From: Streptomyces pactum
GTDB taxonomy: Bacteria; Actinomycetota; Actinomycetes; Streptomycetales; Streptomycetaceae
Reading direction: 5' to 3'
Length of the DNA: 64,000 nucleotides
NCBI RefSeq assembly: GCF_002005225.1
Contig: NZ_CP019724.1
Coordinates: 7,017,001-7,081,000 of the forward strand
The position numbers and the translations under genes are program-made. Position 1 is the stretch's first letter. Every line of letters starts with the position of its first letter. Of this stretch, positions 36,474 to 45,708 are shown one piece after another. The notes under the pieces were generated by a model that ran no database searches, was not told where the DNA came from, and saw nothing but the letters and a program-made list of their open reading frames with translations.

Positions 36474-37973
36474 ATGGCGCAGTGGACCTCTGCTGTGGGG
36501 GCGGGGCAGCTCGCTCGGCTGCTCGGCTCCCAGCAGGACCGTCCGGCCGGGCCCGGCACCCGTCGCCCGCCCGCCTACCGCGCGCTCGCCGACGGCATCC
36601 GGCTGCTGGTGCTCGAGGGACGCGTGCCGGTCGCCGCCCGGCTGCCCGCCGAACGCGAGCTGGCCCTGGCCCTGACCGTCAGCCGCACCACCGTCGCCGC
36701 CGCCTACGAGGCGCTGCGCGCCGAGGGCTTCCTGGAGTCCCGGCGCGGCGCGGGAAGCTGGACCGCGGTGCCGGCCGGGAACCCCCTGCCGGCGCGCGGT
36801 CTGGAGCCGCTGCCGCCCGAGGCCCTCGGCTCGGTGATCGACCTCGGCTGCGCGGCGCTCCCCGCGCCCGAGCCCTGGCTCACCCGGGCCGTGCAGGGCG
36901 CCCTGGAGGAGCTTCCCCCCTACGCGCACACCCACGGCGACTACCCGGCCGGGCTGCCCGCGCTGCGTGCCATGATCGCCGAGCGCTACACCGCGCGCGG
37001 GATCCCGACCATGCCCGAACAGATCATGGTGACCACCGGGGCGATGGGTGCGATCGACGCCATCTGCCACCTCTTCGGGGGGCGCGGCGAGCGCATCGCC
37101 GTCGAGTCGCCCTCGTACGCCAACATCCTGCAGTTGATGCGCGAGGCCGGGGCCCGGCTGGTCCCCGTCGCGATGGCCGAGGGGCTCACCGGCTGGGACG
37201 TGGACCGCTGGCGCCAGGTGCTGCGCGAGTCCGCTCCCCGCATCGCGTACGTCGTCGCCGACTTCCACAACCCCACCGGCGCGCTCGCCGACGAGGACCA
37301 GCGGCGACGGCTGGTGGACGCGGCCCGCTCGGCGGGGACGGTGCTCGTGGCCGACGAGACGATGAGCGAGCTGTGGCTGGACGACGGGGTCGAGATGCCG
37401 CGCCCCGTCTGCGCCTTCGACCCGGCCGGGTCCACGGTGGTCACCGTCGGCTCCGCCAGCAAGGCCTTCTGGGCCGGGATGCGCATCGGCTGGGTGCGGG
37501 CCGCGCCCGACGTGATCCGCAGCCTGGTCGCCGCGCGCGCGTACGCCGACCTGGGCACGCCGGTACTCGAGCAGCTCGCCGTGAACTGGCTGTTCAGTAC
37601 GGGGGGCTGGGAGCAGGCCGTCCAGGTGCGGCGCGAGCAGGCCCGGCGGAACAGGGACGAGCTGGTGGCCGCCGTACGCCGGGAACTGCCCGGCTGGGAG
37701 TTCGAGGTGCCGCGCGGCGGGCTCACCCTGTGGGTGCGGACCGGCGGCCTCTCGGGTTCGCGGCTCGCGGAGGCGGGGGAGCGCGTGGGGGTGCGGGTCC
37801 CGTCGGGGCCGCGCTTCGGGGTCGACGGGGCCTTCGAGGGCTACGTCCGGCTGCCCTTCACCGTCGGTGACGCGGTGGCCGAGGAGGCCGCGACGCGCCT
37901 GGCCGCGGCGGCCCGGCTGGTGGAGAACGGGGCCGCGGGGGGCGGCGAGGCACCGCGGACGTTCGTGGCGTAA
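36474..37973 (+). CDS. MocR/GntR-type regulator with aminotransferase fold (YczR-like)
   Basis: 499 residues from the ATG at 36474. A GntR winged helix (about 28-100; RPPAYRALADGIRLLVLEGR, LPAERELALALTVSRTTVAAA) is fused to a fold-type-I aminotransferase domain (about 130-480). PLP-site elements: DYPAGLPALRAMIAERY, VTTGAMGAIDAICHLF, VVADFHNPTGALADEDQ, VADETMSELWLDD and TVGSASKAFWAGMRIGWVR, where the Lys of SASKAFW is the Schiff-base lysine. MocR proteins bind PLP and regulate a neighbour. Here the divergent YczE-like membrane gene is the likely target. The 101-bp gap holds short repeats (TGGCT at 36419-36423, AGCCA at 36434-36438). Confidence 0.9.
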   Translation: MAQWTSAVGAGQLARLLGSQQDRPAGPGTRRPPAYRALADGIRLLVLEGRVPVAARLPAERELALALTVSRTTVAAAYEALRAEGFLESRRGAGSWTAVPAGNPLPARGLEPLPPEALGSVIDLGCAALPAPEPWLTRAVQGALEELPPYAHTHGDYPAGLPALRAMIAERYTARGIPTMPEQIMVTTGAMGAIDAICHLFGGRGERIAVESPSYANILQLMREAGARLVPVAMAEGLTGWDVDRWRQVLRESAPRIAYVVADFHNPTGALADEDQRRRLVDAARSAGTVLVADETMSELWLDDGVEMPRPVCAFDPAGSTVVTVGSASKAFWAGMRIGWVRAAPDVIRSLVAARAYADLGTPVLEQLAVNWLFSTGGWEQAVQVRREQARRNRDELVAAVRRELPGWEFEVPRGGLTLWVRTGGLSGSRLAEAGERVGVRVPSGPRFGVDGAFEGYVRLPFTVGDAVAEEAATRLAAAARLVENGAAGGGEAPRTFVA

Positions 37974-38028
37974 CGGGGGGAGGGGGTGGGCGGATCGCCT
38001 CTGCGTCCCTTCCGGGAGGCGGCACCCT

Positions 38029-38114
38029 GACGACCGCCCAGGAGGTGGCGATCTGACGACCGCGCAGGAGGTGGCGATCTGACGACCGCGCAGGAGGTGG
38101 CGATCTGACGACCG
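38029..38114. repeat. 26-bp tandem repeat, three copies plus partial
   Basis: Units start at 38029, 38055 and 38081 with a partial at 38107. The unit is GACGACCGCGCAGGAGG followed by TGGCGATCT; the first copy has one change. It lies 55 bp after the MocR stop codon, and each copy contains AGGAGG and, at the junction, TGA. The 262-bp gap has no gene. Confidence 0.9.
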
Positions 38115-38235
38115 GCGCTTCGGCGGGCGGCGCCGGGCACGGGGGCGGCCCGGGCGCCGGATCATGGCGGCCCGGGCCGTTCCCGTGCCCGGTGGGCGCG
38201 GGACGCGCGCCGGACCGGGGTCGGACCGGCGTTCG

Positions 38236-40068
38236 TCAGGAGGTCTCGGCCGCCACCGCCTTGGCGGGAACCGTCTCCGGCGTGGCCGGCTCCACCGCGG
38301 TCACCTCCCGCGCCGCCGTTTCCACCGGGACCGGCGTCGCCTCCACGGCGACCCGCGTCGGCTCGGCCGAGGGAGGCGTCGGATCGGCCCCGACCGGCAT
38401 CGACTCGGCCGAGACCGGCGCCGCCCCGGCCGCGGCCGGTGTCGGTTCGGCGTCCGCCTGCGGCCGCTCCGGTTCTGGTTCGTCCTCGACGTCCTTCTTC
38501 TCGAAGACCTTCCTCCCGGCCTCCTCCTCCGCCACGGGCACCTGCTCTCCGTCCGCCGGTGTCGTGCGCGGCGGGAGCAGGTCGAGCACGGCCTTCCGGT
38601 GGGCGTCGCTCGTCGCGTCGTCGTAGGGGTCCGGCGTGGCCGGGACCTGGAGGCGGTGCACCGGTCCGGTGCCCAGGCGGGCGTATCCCCGGCCGGGCGG
38701 CACCTGCTCCACGGGCGTGGTGTGCGGGGGGACGCCGAGCACCGTCGCCAGCTCGTCCGCCGTGGCCGGGCCGAGGACGACCCGCGCGCGCGTGTGCTGC
38801 CGTACGGCGTCGCTGAGGCTGTCCAGGGCGTCCAGTTGGTCGGCGACGACCACCGTCACGTTCGCGGCGCGGCCGTGCCGCAGGGGGACCTGGAGCAGGG
38901 ACTGCGGGTCCTTGCGGCCGTCCGCGGCGGCCAGGTGCGCGAACGCGCTCGGCCGGTCCAGGAAGACCCACAGCGGCCGCTTGGTGTCGTCAGGCGCCGG
39001 CCGGCCCTCCTGACGGGCCCGGTTGACGGAGATCAGCCGGCGTTCCGTCTCGGCCGCGGCCCACTCCAGGCTGGTCAGCGCCCCGGTGAGGCCGCACTCG
39101 ACGGCCAGGACGCCGTCCCGGCCGACCAGGCAGGCGTACTCGCCGGTGCCGCCGCCGTCGACGATCAGCAGGTCGCCGTGGCGCAGTGCCTGGAGCGCGA
39201 CCGAGCGCAGCAGGGTGGACGTGCCGGTACCGGGCTGCCCCAGGACCAGCAGGTGGGGCTCGGTCGAGCGGATGCCGGTACGCCAGACGACCGGGGGCAC
39301 GTCGCGCCGCTCCGCGCCGTGGGTGAGCGGGAGGGTGCGCTGGACCCGGGTCGGGTCGGTGAAGCCGAGGACGGTCTCACCGGGCGCCGTCACGAAGCGC
39401 TGTGCGGCGATGTCGGTGGGGAGTGCCGGGAGTACGTCGACGGAGAGGTGGTTGGCCTCTTCGTCCCAGGTGAAGCGGTACTCCCGGCCCCGGCCGGACT
39501 TGGCGGTGAGCAGGTGCTCGATCCGGGCCCGGGCCTCGGCCTCCCCGTCGGTGAAGTACGCGGGGTAGCGGATCACCAGGTGGGCGAAGCGGCCGGTGCC
39601 GTCGAACTCGTACGCGGGGAACGCCTTCTCCCACGTGCCGCCGTGGACGTACAGGGGTTCCGGGTCCTCCGTGATCGAGAAGTACGGGACCAGCGCCTCG
39701 TAGAGCGACTGCAGACGCGTGGTCCGGGAGCCGTCGGGACCCTCCGGCTCCGCCGGGGTGCGGTCCCTGCCCTGCCAGGCTGCCGCCGCCATCAGGGCGA
39801 TGACGGCGAGCAGTGGGCCGTACGGCACGAGGGCCACGACCAGGACCACCGAGGCCACCAGGAACAGCAGCGCGCCGCGCCGGTCCTTGGGGGTCTCGGA
39901 CCATCTGCGCCGCGCGGCCGCGGCCAGGCGGCGCAGACCGCGGGCGATCGTGATCAGCGGCTGGAGGACGTCGGTGGCACTGTCGGCCGCCGTCCGGGCC
40001 AGCTCCCGGCTCCGGGCGAGCTGTGCGCCGCCGTTGCTCAGAATGCGGGGGAGGGGCCGCCGGGCCAC
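38236..40068 (-). CDS. Membrane protein with FtsK/HerA-like ATPase domain and degenerate P-loop
   Basis: 610 residues. N-terminal half: basic helices, then two adjacent hydrophobic segments (about 67-95; LLFLVASVVLVVALVPYGPL) and a folded region (about 115-250). A RecA-type NTPase domain follows: HLLVLGQPGTGTSTLLRSVA has Thr283 where the invariant P-loop Lys is expected, with LLIVDGGGTGEYACL and RPLWVFLDRPSAFAHLA further on. A Pro/Glu/Ala-rich tail (about 500-610) ends it. It resembles actinobacterial FtsK/SpoIIIE-like membrane ATPases, but ATP hydrolysis is doubtful. The downstream partner in the same operon direction is the 64-residue membrane protein upstream at 40120. Confidence 0.72.
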   Translation of the reverse strand: MARRPLPRILSNGGAQLARSRELARTAADSATDVLQPLITIARGLRRLAAAARRRWSETPKDRRGALLFLVASVVLVVALVPYGPLLAVIALMAAAAWQGRDRTPAEPEGPDGSRTTRLQSLYEALVPYFSITEDPEPLYVHGGTWEKAFPAYEFDGTGRFAHLVIRYPAYFTDGEAEARARIEHLLTAKSGRGREYRFTWDEEANHLSVDVLPALPTDIAAQRFVTAPGETVLGFTDPTRVQRTLPLTHGAERRDVPPVVWRTGIRSTEPHLLVLGQPGTGTSTLLRSVALQALRHGDLLIVDGGGTGEYACLVGRDGVLAVECGLTGALTSLEWAAAETERRLISVNRARQEGRPAPDDTKRPLWVFLDRPSAFAHLAAADGRKDPQSLLQVPLRHGRAANVTVVVADQLDALDSLSDAVRQHTRARVVLGPATADELATVLGVPPHTTPVEQVPPGRGYARLGTGPVHRLQVPATPDPYDDATSDAHRKAVLDLLPPRTTPADGEQVPVAEEEAGRKVFEKKDVEDEPEPERPQADAEPTPAAAGAAPVSAESMPVGADPTPPSAEPTRVAVEATPVPVETAAREVTAVEPATPETVPAKAVAAETS

Positions 40069-40119
40069 TGCTGCCTCCTGGAGTGCGTACGTGCGGATGT
40101 CGGGCGGGGAGAGCGGGCT

Positions 40120-40314
40120 TCAGAACTTGATTCCGCTGAGGAGGCCCGCCAGGCTCTCGCCGCCCGCCTTGATGCTCGGGGCGATGGCCGTACTCGCCAG
40201 GTAGAAGCCGAACAGGACCGCGACCAGCGCGTGCGAGGCCTTGAGGCCGTCCTTGCGGAAGAAGATGAAGACGACGATGCCGAGCAGGACCACGCCTGAG
40301 ATCGAGAGGATCAT
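40120..40314 (-). CDS. 64-residue membrane protein
   Basis: ATG at 40314 with AGGAGAA eight bases upstream. Two hydrophobic segments (about 2-19 and 27-48), separated by FFRKDGLKASHALVA, then a short tail SIKAGGESLAGLLSG. Proteins of this type accompany the FtsK-like membrane protein in Streptomyces as I recall. The 51-bp gap suggests one operon. Function unknown. An A+T-rich stretch (40380-40430), unusual here, probably holds the promoter. Confidence 0.75.
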   Translation of the reverse strand: MILSISGVVLLGIVVFIFFRKDGLKASHALVAVLFGFYLASTAIAPSIKAGGESLAGLLSGIKF

Positions 40315-40613
40315 GTGAATTCTCCTGGTTCGCGGGGACAGTCACCATGAGTACTTCCAGGCTCACAGCATGTATCCATACGATAAAAGGTGCAAATGGG
40401 GGAATTTTCGTCGAATTACCCCACGCGGCGGAGTAGTCCTTGGGCCGGTTGAGCACGGCTGTTGCGCCCTGCCGGGTCGGTGCTGATCTTTACCTCGGGC
40501 ACCTCGGCTCATGTGCGGCGCGAGCCAGTACCCTGGCGATTCACTCGCACGGCCGCACCGCTCGCGGTCGTGCGCACAGTCCCCGGTATTCGTAGTGAGA
40601 GGTGGTCCGGCCG

Positions 40614-41006
40614 ATGAGTGAAGCCCCCGACCCGGAGGTCGTGGAGCTGGCGACCAAGATCTTCGATCTGGCCCGGCAGGGCCGGACCGAGGAACTGGTG
40701 GCGTATGTGGACGCCGGGGTCCCCGCCAATCTCACCAACGACCGCGGCGACTCCCTCGTCATGCTCGCCGCCTACCACGGCCACGCGGAAGCGGTGCGCG
40801 CGCTGCTGGCCCGTGGCGCCGAGGTCGACCGCGTCAACGACCGGGGTCAGACGCCGCTCGCCGGTGCCGCCTTCAAGGGTGAAACGGAAGTGACCAGGGC
40901 GCTTCTGGAGGCGGGCGCGGATCCGACCGCCGGTACGCCGTCGGCCGTCGACACGGCGCGGATGTTCGCCCGGACAGAGCTGCTGGAGCTGTTCGGCGCC
41001 CAGTGA
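40614..41006 (+). CDS. Ankyrin-repeat protein
   Basis: 130 residues from the ATG at 40614 (GAGGTGG eight bases before). About three ankyrin repeats: ARQGRTEELVAYVDAGVPAN, DRGDSLVMLAAYHGHAEAVR and DRGQTPLAGAAFKGETEVTR, each with the ALLxxGA turn. Such proteins mediate protein contacts; no partner is known. Single gene, with leader DNA of 299 bp upstream. Confidence 0.9.
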   Translation: MSEAPDPEVVELATKIFDLARQGRTEELVAYVDAGVPANLTNDRGDSLVMLAAYHGHAEAVRALLARGAEVDRVNDRGQTPLAGAAFKGETEVTRALLEAGADPTAGTPSAVDTARMFARTELLELFGAQ

Positions 41007-41233
41007 CCGGACGCCGACCCGGATGGTTCCGGGTCTGCTCCACACGTTCTGACCAGGGAAAATACGAATAGCGGGGGAGGCGGTACCAGGCCGCCGAAAT
41101 TTCGGTCGCGGCAGATGTGACCGCCGGGTCATCATGACGACGTGGTTCACGGACGTGATGGCTGGGCAGGTGTTGCCGCACCGCGCGGGCCGTGACACGG
41201 CCCGCAAGGGCCACCGACGAGAGGCAGAGGAAC

Positions 41234-41293
41234 ATGGTCTTCAGCAAGCAAGAGACGGCGGGCGCTTCGACGTGTTGGCGCACGGCCAGGTAA
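41234..41293 (+). CDS. 19-residue mini-ORF, candidate leader peptide
   Basis: ATG at 41234, TAA at 41291-41293, with AGAGG five bases upstream. The predicted peptide is MVFSKQETAGASTCWRTAR. It lies 46 bp before the HEAT-repeat gene, in a 333-bp interval otherwise free of genes. The site spacing and the position suggest a translated leader, but 19 codons are too few to judge by codon bias. Confidence 0.4.
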   Translation: MVFSKQETAGASTCWRTAR

Positions 41294-41339
41294 CGCGTGC
41301 TCCCCGGTTGCGTCGACGCTTGATGTGAGGCTGTTTCCC

Positions 41340-42758
41340 ATGTTCGATCCGGTCATAGCGCCCAGCGGTACGCTGCTCGGCCTGCTTCAGCGGGGTCGCG
41401 GCGACGGCACGCTGCATGCGCTCACCGCTCCGCGCGCCGAAGCGCTCGCGGCACTGAACCACTGCGTGCTGCACGACCCCCGCCACGACTGGCAGGTCGA
41501 GAACCGCTCCCTCTACTACGCCCGCCTCTACCTCGATCTCAACGGCGAGCTGGACGCGATCGAGGCCCACCTCTTCGACCCCGAGGACGTCCTGGACGCC
41601 GACGAGTCACGCACCGGGCTGGCCCTCGCCGTCCTCGGCCACCTCGCCTCCTACGGCAGGCTGGACGCGCTGCGGTTGTTGCGCAGGTACGCCGCCCACG
41701 GCGTCAACTGGGCGTGGGCCCTGGACGAGCTGGCGCTGCGCGACGACGACGCCGGTCTGCGCGCGCTCGCCGCGCCCGTGCTGGCGCGCTTCCCGCACAA
41801 TGCCGAGGGCGACGCCGAGCTGGCCGTCGCCGTGCGGGACGCCTTCGAACCCCGGCCCTGGCGGCTGTGGGCCGACGATCCGCGCGAATCGATCGCCACG
41901 CGCGTGCGCGCCGCTCACGAGACGGGCAGCTTCGACCGCTGGCAGCGGCAGATGAGCCCCACCGGACCGCGCCCGGGCTGGAGCGTCCGGGCCGTGTTCG
42001 AGTGGGCCCAGCAGGGCGTCGAGCGCGGCGCCGCGCTCCATGTGCCCGCCGCCCGGTGCCTCACGGCCGTCGCCGGCCCGGAGGACCGCCCCGAGATCGT
42101 CGAGGCCGCCCGGTCCGGCGACGAGGGCGCCCGATGTACCGCCCTGCGCTATCTCGCCGACGGCAACGACCCGGAGGCCCTCGGCCTGATCGAGGGCGCC
42201 GTGACCAACGGCTCGACGCCGGTCGTGGAGGCCGCCGTCGCCGCCTTCGAGCGGCTGCGCAGCCTCGCCGCCGTCGACCTGGCACGCCGCTGGGTGCACC
42301 GGCCCGACGCCCTCGGCGCCGCCGCCGGGCGCGTACTCGCCTGCCGGGGCGGGACCAAGGACCGCGACCTCGTCCTCGCCGCGCTGCGGGAGGCGGTACG
42401 GGGTGAAGGCCCCGACGCGCCGACCCTGTGGACCCTCGTCGACGGCACCGGCCGGCTCGGCATCGTCTGCGCCGCACCCGTACTGCGCCACATCTACCGC
42501 GAGACCGCCTCCTCCCACCTGCGCGGGCGGGCCGCCCGCGCGCTGGCCGCCACCGACCCGTCCTTCGCCGCGGGGTTCGCCATCGAGTGCCTGTGGGACT
42601 GCGAGGAGACCACCCGCGAACTCGCCGCCCGCCACGCGGAGACCGGCGACAACCGCGTCGTCGAACGACTGCGCCGGCTCGCCGCCGATCCGGCCGAGGA
42701 GGACGAGGTCCAGACGGCCGTACGCAGCCGCTTCGGACCGGACGCGCCCGCCGTGTGA
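41340..42758 (+). CDS. HEAT-repeat domain protein
   Basis: 472 residues from the ATG at 41340 (GTGAGG nine bases before); an in-frame GTG at 41325 is the alternative. The protein is helical throughout. Residues 1-200 are not assignable; from about 240 onwards HEAT-like helical pairs are seen (DRPEIVEAARSGDEGARCTAL, DPEALGLIEGAVTNGSTPVV, LRGRAARALAATDPSFAAGF). Role unknown; likely a scaffold. Confidence 0.8.
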   Translation: MFDPVIAPSGTLLGLLQRGRGDGTLHALTAPRAEALAALNHCVLHDPRHDWQVENRSLYYARLYLDLNGELDAIEAHLFDPEDVLDADESRTGLALAVLGHLASYGRLDALRLLRRYAAHGVNWAWALDELALRDDDAGLRALAAPVLARFPHNAEGDAELAVAVRDAFEPRPWRLWADDPRESIATRVRAAHETGSFDRWQRQMSPTGPRPGWSVRAVFEWAQQGVERGAALHVPAARCLTAVAGPEDRPEIVEAARSGDEGARCTALRYLADGNDPEALGLIEGAVTNGSTPVVEAAVAAFERLRSLAAVDLARRWVHRPDALGAAAGRVLACRGGTKDRDLVLAALREAVRGEGPDAPTLWTLVDGTGRLGIVCAAPVLRHIYRETASSHLRGRAARALAATDPSFAAGFAIECLWDCEETTRELAARHAETGDNRVVERLRRLAADPAEEDEVQTAVRSRFGPDAPAV

Positions 42759-43423
42759 GCGGGCGGGGCCGGCCTCGAGCAGGAGCGGGGACGGCTGCGA
42801 GGACGGGGGAGACGGCTGCGAGGACGGGCAGGGACGGCTTGGAAGGCGGAGGAGACGGCCAGGGCGGGCAGGTCGGCTCGCGGGCGCTCGAGCGTGAGCG
42901 GCGGGAGGGGGCCGTACGGTCGCGGGCTCGTGTCCGGCCCATGTGAGGCGGACCCGACGTGGTCTTCGGCGCGAGCCGCCGCCCCGCTTAGGCCGTCCGC
43001 GCGCCAGGCTCTCGCCCACGAGGCCGTCCGCTCGGGATGCCGCGGGGCCGCCGGCCGTCCGCGCGTGAGGCCGCGGGGCCGCCGGCCGTCCGGTCTCGTG
43101 CACTGGCCCGGCCCGGCCCGGGCGTCGCTCCACCGGTCCGCCGGGCCCGGTCCCCGCGTGCGGGCGGCCCCCGCCCGAGCGGGCGTCGTCGCTGCGGGTC
43201 GCCGGGCGCCGTTCCGCGGGGCGCCGGATGCCGTCCTCGCGTGCCGCCAGGTGTCTTCCCCTTGTGCGTCCGCCCGGCGGGTGAACGACGGATGGCCCGC
43301 GGGTACGGCGGGCGTGGCCGCGGTCTGCCCCGCTCGGGCGGGCAGGGCAACGCTCATGGGACGTTCCTCGACCGGAAAGATCGACGTTGACGCGAGCACG
43401 TCCGGTTCGGCGACAACACCGGC
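42759..43423. other. 665-bp intergenic region without a gene
   Basis: No convincing gene in any frame. It contains direct repeats: CCGCGGGGCCGCCGGCCGTCCG at 43040-43061 and again at 43071-43092 (period 31), and GGCTGCGAGGACGGG twice around 42790-42830. A promoter for the glycosyltransferase operon presumably lies in the last 100 bp. Confidence 0.7.
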
Positions 43424-44551
43424 ATGCGTGTCGTCATCGTGACCGAATCCTTTCCCCCTGATGTGAACGGCGTCGCCCACTGCGCGCTCCAGACCGCCCG
43501 GCACCTCGTCGACCGCGGTCACGACTGCGTCGTCGTCGCCCCGGCCCCCGCTCCCGGCAACGGGGCGGACGCCTCCGCCCCGTGCCCCCTCGTCCGGATT
43601 CCCTCCCTCCCGCTCCCCGGCTACCCCCAGGTCCGCGTCGCTCTCCCCAGCCGGCGCGTGGCCGCCGCGATCGCCGACCACCGTGCCGACCTCGTCCACC
43701 TGGCCGGCCCCTTCGTCCTGGGCGTGCGGGGCATGGCCGCCGCCGCCAGGCTCGGTGTCCCCGCCGTCGCCGTCTACCAGACCGACCTCGCCGGATACGC
43801 CCGTACGTACATGGGGGCGGGCGAGGCGGCGGCCTGGCGGCGCATCCGTTCCGTGCACTCCGCCGCCGACCTCACCCTCGCCCCGTCCGGTGCGGCTCTG
43901 CGCGACCTCCGGGCGCACGGCGTGCCCCGGGTCGGCCTGTGGCCGCGCGGGGTGGACACCGTCCGCTTCCGGCCCGACCGGCGCGACGAGGCACTGCGCC
44001 GCGAACTCGCCCCGCACGGGGAGCTGATCGTCGGCTACGTCGGGCGGCTCGCCCCCGAAAAGCAGGTGGAGCTGCTCGCCGGTGTCTGCGGCCTGGACGG
44101 CGTGCGCGTCGTGGTGGTCGGCGACGGACCCAGCCGGCCCGGCCTGGAGCAGGCACTGCCCGGCGCGGTCTTCCTCGGCCGCCGTACGGGCGACGACCTC
44201 GCCCGGGTCTTCGCCTCACTGGACGTCTTCGCGCACACCGGCCCCTTCGAGACGTTCTGCCAGACCGTGCAGGAGGCCATGGCGAGCGGTGTGCCCGTCG
44301 TCGCGCCCGCCGCGGGCGGTCCGCTGGACCTCGTGGCCGACGGCCGCACCGGGCTGCTCGTGCCACCGCGCGACGCCGCCGCCGTACGGGACGCGGTGTG
44401 GTCGCTGACCGCCGACCCCGCGCTGCGGGCCGCGTACGGGGCGGCCGGGCGGGCGGCCGTCGAGGGGCGTACCTGGGCTGCCGTCGGCGACCGGCTGATC
44501 GGTCACTACACGGACGTCCTCACCTCGCGGAAGGCGGTGATGGCGGCATGA
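43424..44551 (+). CDS. GT4 glycosyltransferase (mannosyltransferase-like)
   Basis: 375 residues. GT-B fold: RVVIVTESFPPDVNGVAHC at the N-terminus, HLAGPFVLGVRGMAAA, AVYQTDLAGYARTYMGAGEA, then the nucleotide-sugar half with GYVGRLAPEKQVELLAGVCG, VVVVGDGPSRPGLEQAL and the EX7E element ETFCQTVQEAMASGVPVVAP. It is close to GDP-mannose-dependent alpha-mannosyltransferases such as MgtA/PimB-type proteins. It probably adds a sugar to a glycolipid. The stop overlaps the next GT4 gene (ATGA). Confidence 0.88.
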   Translation: MRVVIVTESFPPDVNGVAHCALQTARHLVDRGHDCVVVAPAPAPGNGADASAPCPLVRIPSLPLPGYPQVRVALPSRRVAAAIADHRADLVHLAGPFVLGVRGMAAAARLGVPAVAVYQTDLAGYARTYMGAGEAAAWRRIRSVHSAADLTLAPSGAALRDLRAHGVPRVGLWPRGVDTVRFRPDRRDEALRRELAPHGELIVGYVGRLAPEKQVELLAGVCGLDGVRVVVVGDGPSRPGLEQALPGAVFLGRRTGDDLARVFASLDVFAHTGPFETFCQTVQEAMASGVPVVAPAAGGPLDLVADGRTGLLVPPRDAAAVRDAVWSLTADPALRAAYGAAGRAAVEGRTWAAVGDRLIGHYTDVLTSRKAVMAA

Positions 44552-45708
44552 GCGGCGCGCTGCGGATCGTCCGGCTCGCCAACTTCGTCGCACCCGCGTC
44601 CGGCGGCCTGCGCACCGCGCTGCGCGAGCTGGGCAAGGGCTTCCGGGCGGCCGGACACGACCCGGTCCTCGTCGTCCCCGGCGAGTACGCCGACGACCGG
44701 GAGACCGAACAGGGCCGGGTGATCACCCTGCCGGGGCCGTTGCTGCCGGGCACCGGCGGCTACCGCGTCCTGACCGGCAAGCGACGCGTGGCCGCACTGC
44801 TGGAGGAGCTGGCGCCCGACCGGCTGGAGGTCTCCGACCGCACCACGCTGCGCTGGACCGGCAAGTGGGCCCGGCGGGCCAGGGTCCCCGCCGTGATGGT
44901 CTCCCACGAGACCACCGACGGTGTGCTGCGCACCTGGGGTCTGCCCGAGCGGACCGCCCTGCGCACCGCCGACGCCCTCAACATCCGTACGGCGCACACC
45001 TACGCGCGCGTGGTGTGCACCACGGAGTTCGCCGAGCGCGAGTTCGTCCGTGTCGGAGCCCGCAACGTCGTACGGGCGCCCCTCGGCGTCGATCTGACCG
45101 GGCGACACCCGGCGCTGCGCGATCCCGGGCTGCGCGCCCGGCACGCGCGCGTGGACGAGACGCTTCTCGTGATGTGCTCCCGGCTGTCCGTGGAGAAACG
45201 GCCCGGTACGGCGCTCGACGCGCTGGCGGCGCTGCGTCGGCGCGGGGAGCGGGCGGTGCTGGTGGTGGCCGGGGACGGGCCGTTGCGCCCGCGGCTCGAA
45301 CAGAGGGCGCGGGTGCGCGGGCTGCCGGTGACCTTCCTCGGCCACGTCGCCGACCGCGGGCTGCTCGGCGCGCTCCAGGCGTCCGCCGACGTGTGTCTGG
45401 CCCCCGGGCCGGCCGAGACCTTCGGGCTGGCCGCGCTTGAGGCGATGGCCTGCGGCACGCCCGTGGTGGCCAGCGCGTCCTCCGCGCTGCCGGAGGTGAT
45501 CGGCGCCGCCGGGGCCGTCGCCGCCGACCACGGGGAGGCCTTCGCGGACGCGGTGGACCTCCTTCTCGGCCGCCGGGAGGCGGACCGGCGGGAGGCGGCA
45601 CGCGCGCGTGCCGAGTGTTTCGGCTGGGACGCGGCGGTCGAGGCGTTCCTGGCCGCGCACGACGCGACGGCCCCCACGCGTCCCGTCCTGCCGGAGACGG
45701 TCTCATGA
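44548..45708 (+). CDS. Second GT4 glycosyltransferase
   Basis: 386 residues. LRIVRLANFVAPASGGLRTA opens it; SHETTDGVLRTWGLPERTAL, VCTTEFAEREFVRVGARNVV and the donor half MCSRLSVEKRPGTALDALAA, VVAGDGPLRPRLEQRA, ETFGLAALEAMACGTPVVAS (EX7E) follow. It is homologous to but distinct from its upstream partner, so the two likely act in sequence on one acceptor. ATG overlaps the preceding stop, and its own stop overlaps the SGNH gene (ATGA). Confidence 0.88.
   Translation: MSGALRIVRLANFVAPASGGLRTALRELGKGFRAAGHDPVLVVPGEYADDRETEQGRVITLPGPLLPGTGGYRVLTGKRRVAALLEELAPDRLEVSDRTTLRWTGKWARRARVPAVMVSHETTDGVLRTWGLPERTALRTADALNIRTAHTYARVVCTTEFAEREFVRVGARNVVRAPLGVDLTGRHPALRDPGLRARHARVDETLLVMCSRLSVEKRPGTALDALAALRRRGERAVLVVAGDGPLRPRLEQRARVRGLPVTFLGHVADRGLLGALQASADVCLAPGPAETFGLAALEAMACGTPVVASASSALPEVIGAAGAVAADHGEAFADAVDLLLGRREADRREAARARAECFGWDAAVEAFLAAHDATAPTRPVLPETVS

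Noticed and set aside
41134..41328. 64-codon frame before the HEAT gene
   Set aside because: Weak codon bias and no ribosome site. The 19-codon frame inside this interval has the better context.
42494..44017. Long minus-strand frame opposite the HEAT and glycosyltransferase genes
   Set aside because: A shadow of two well supported plus-strand genes; low-complexity sequence.
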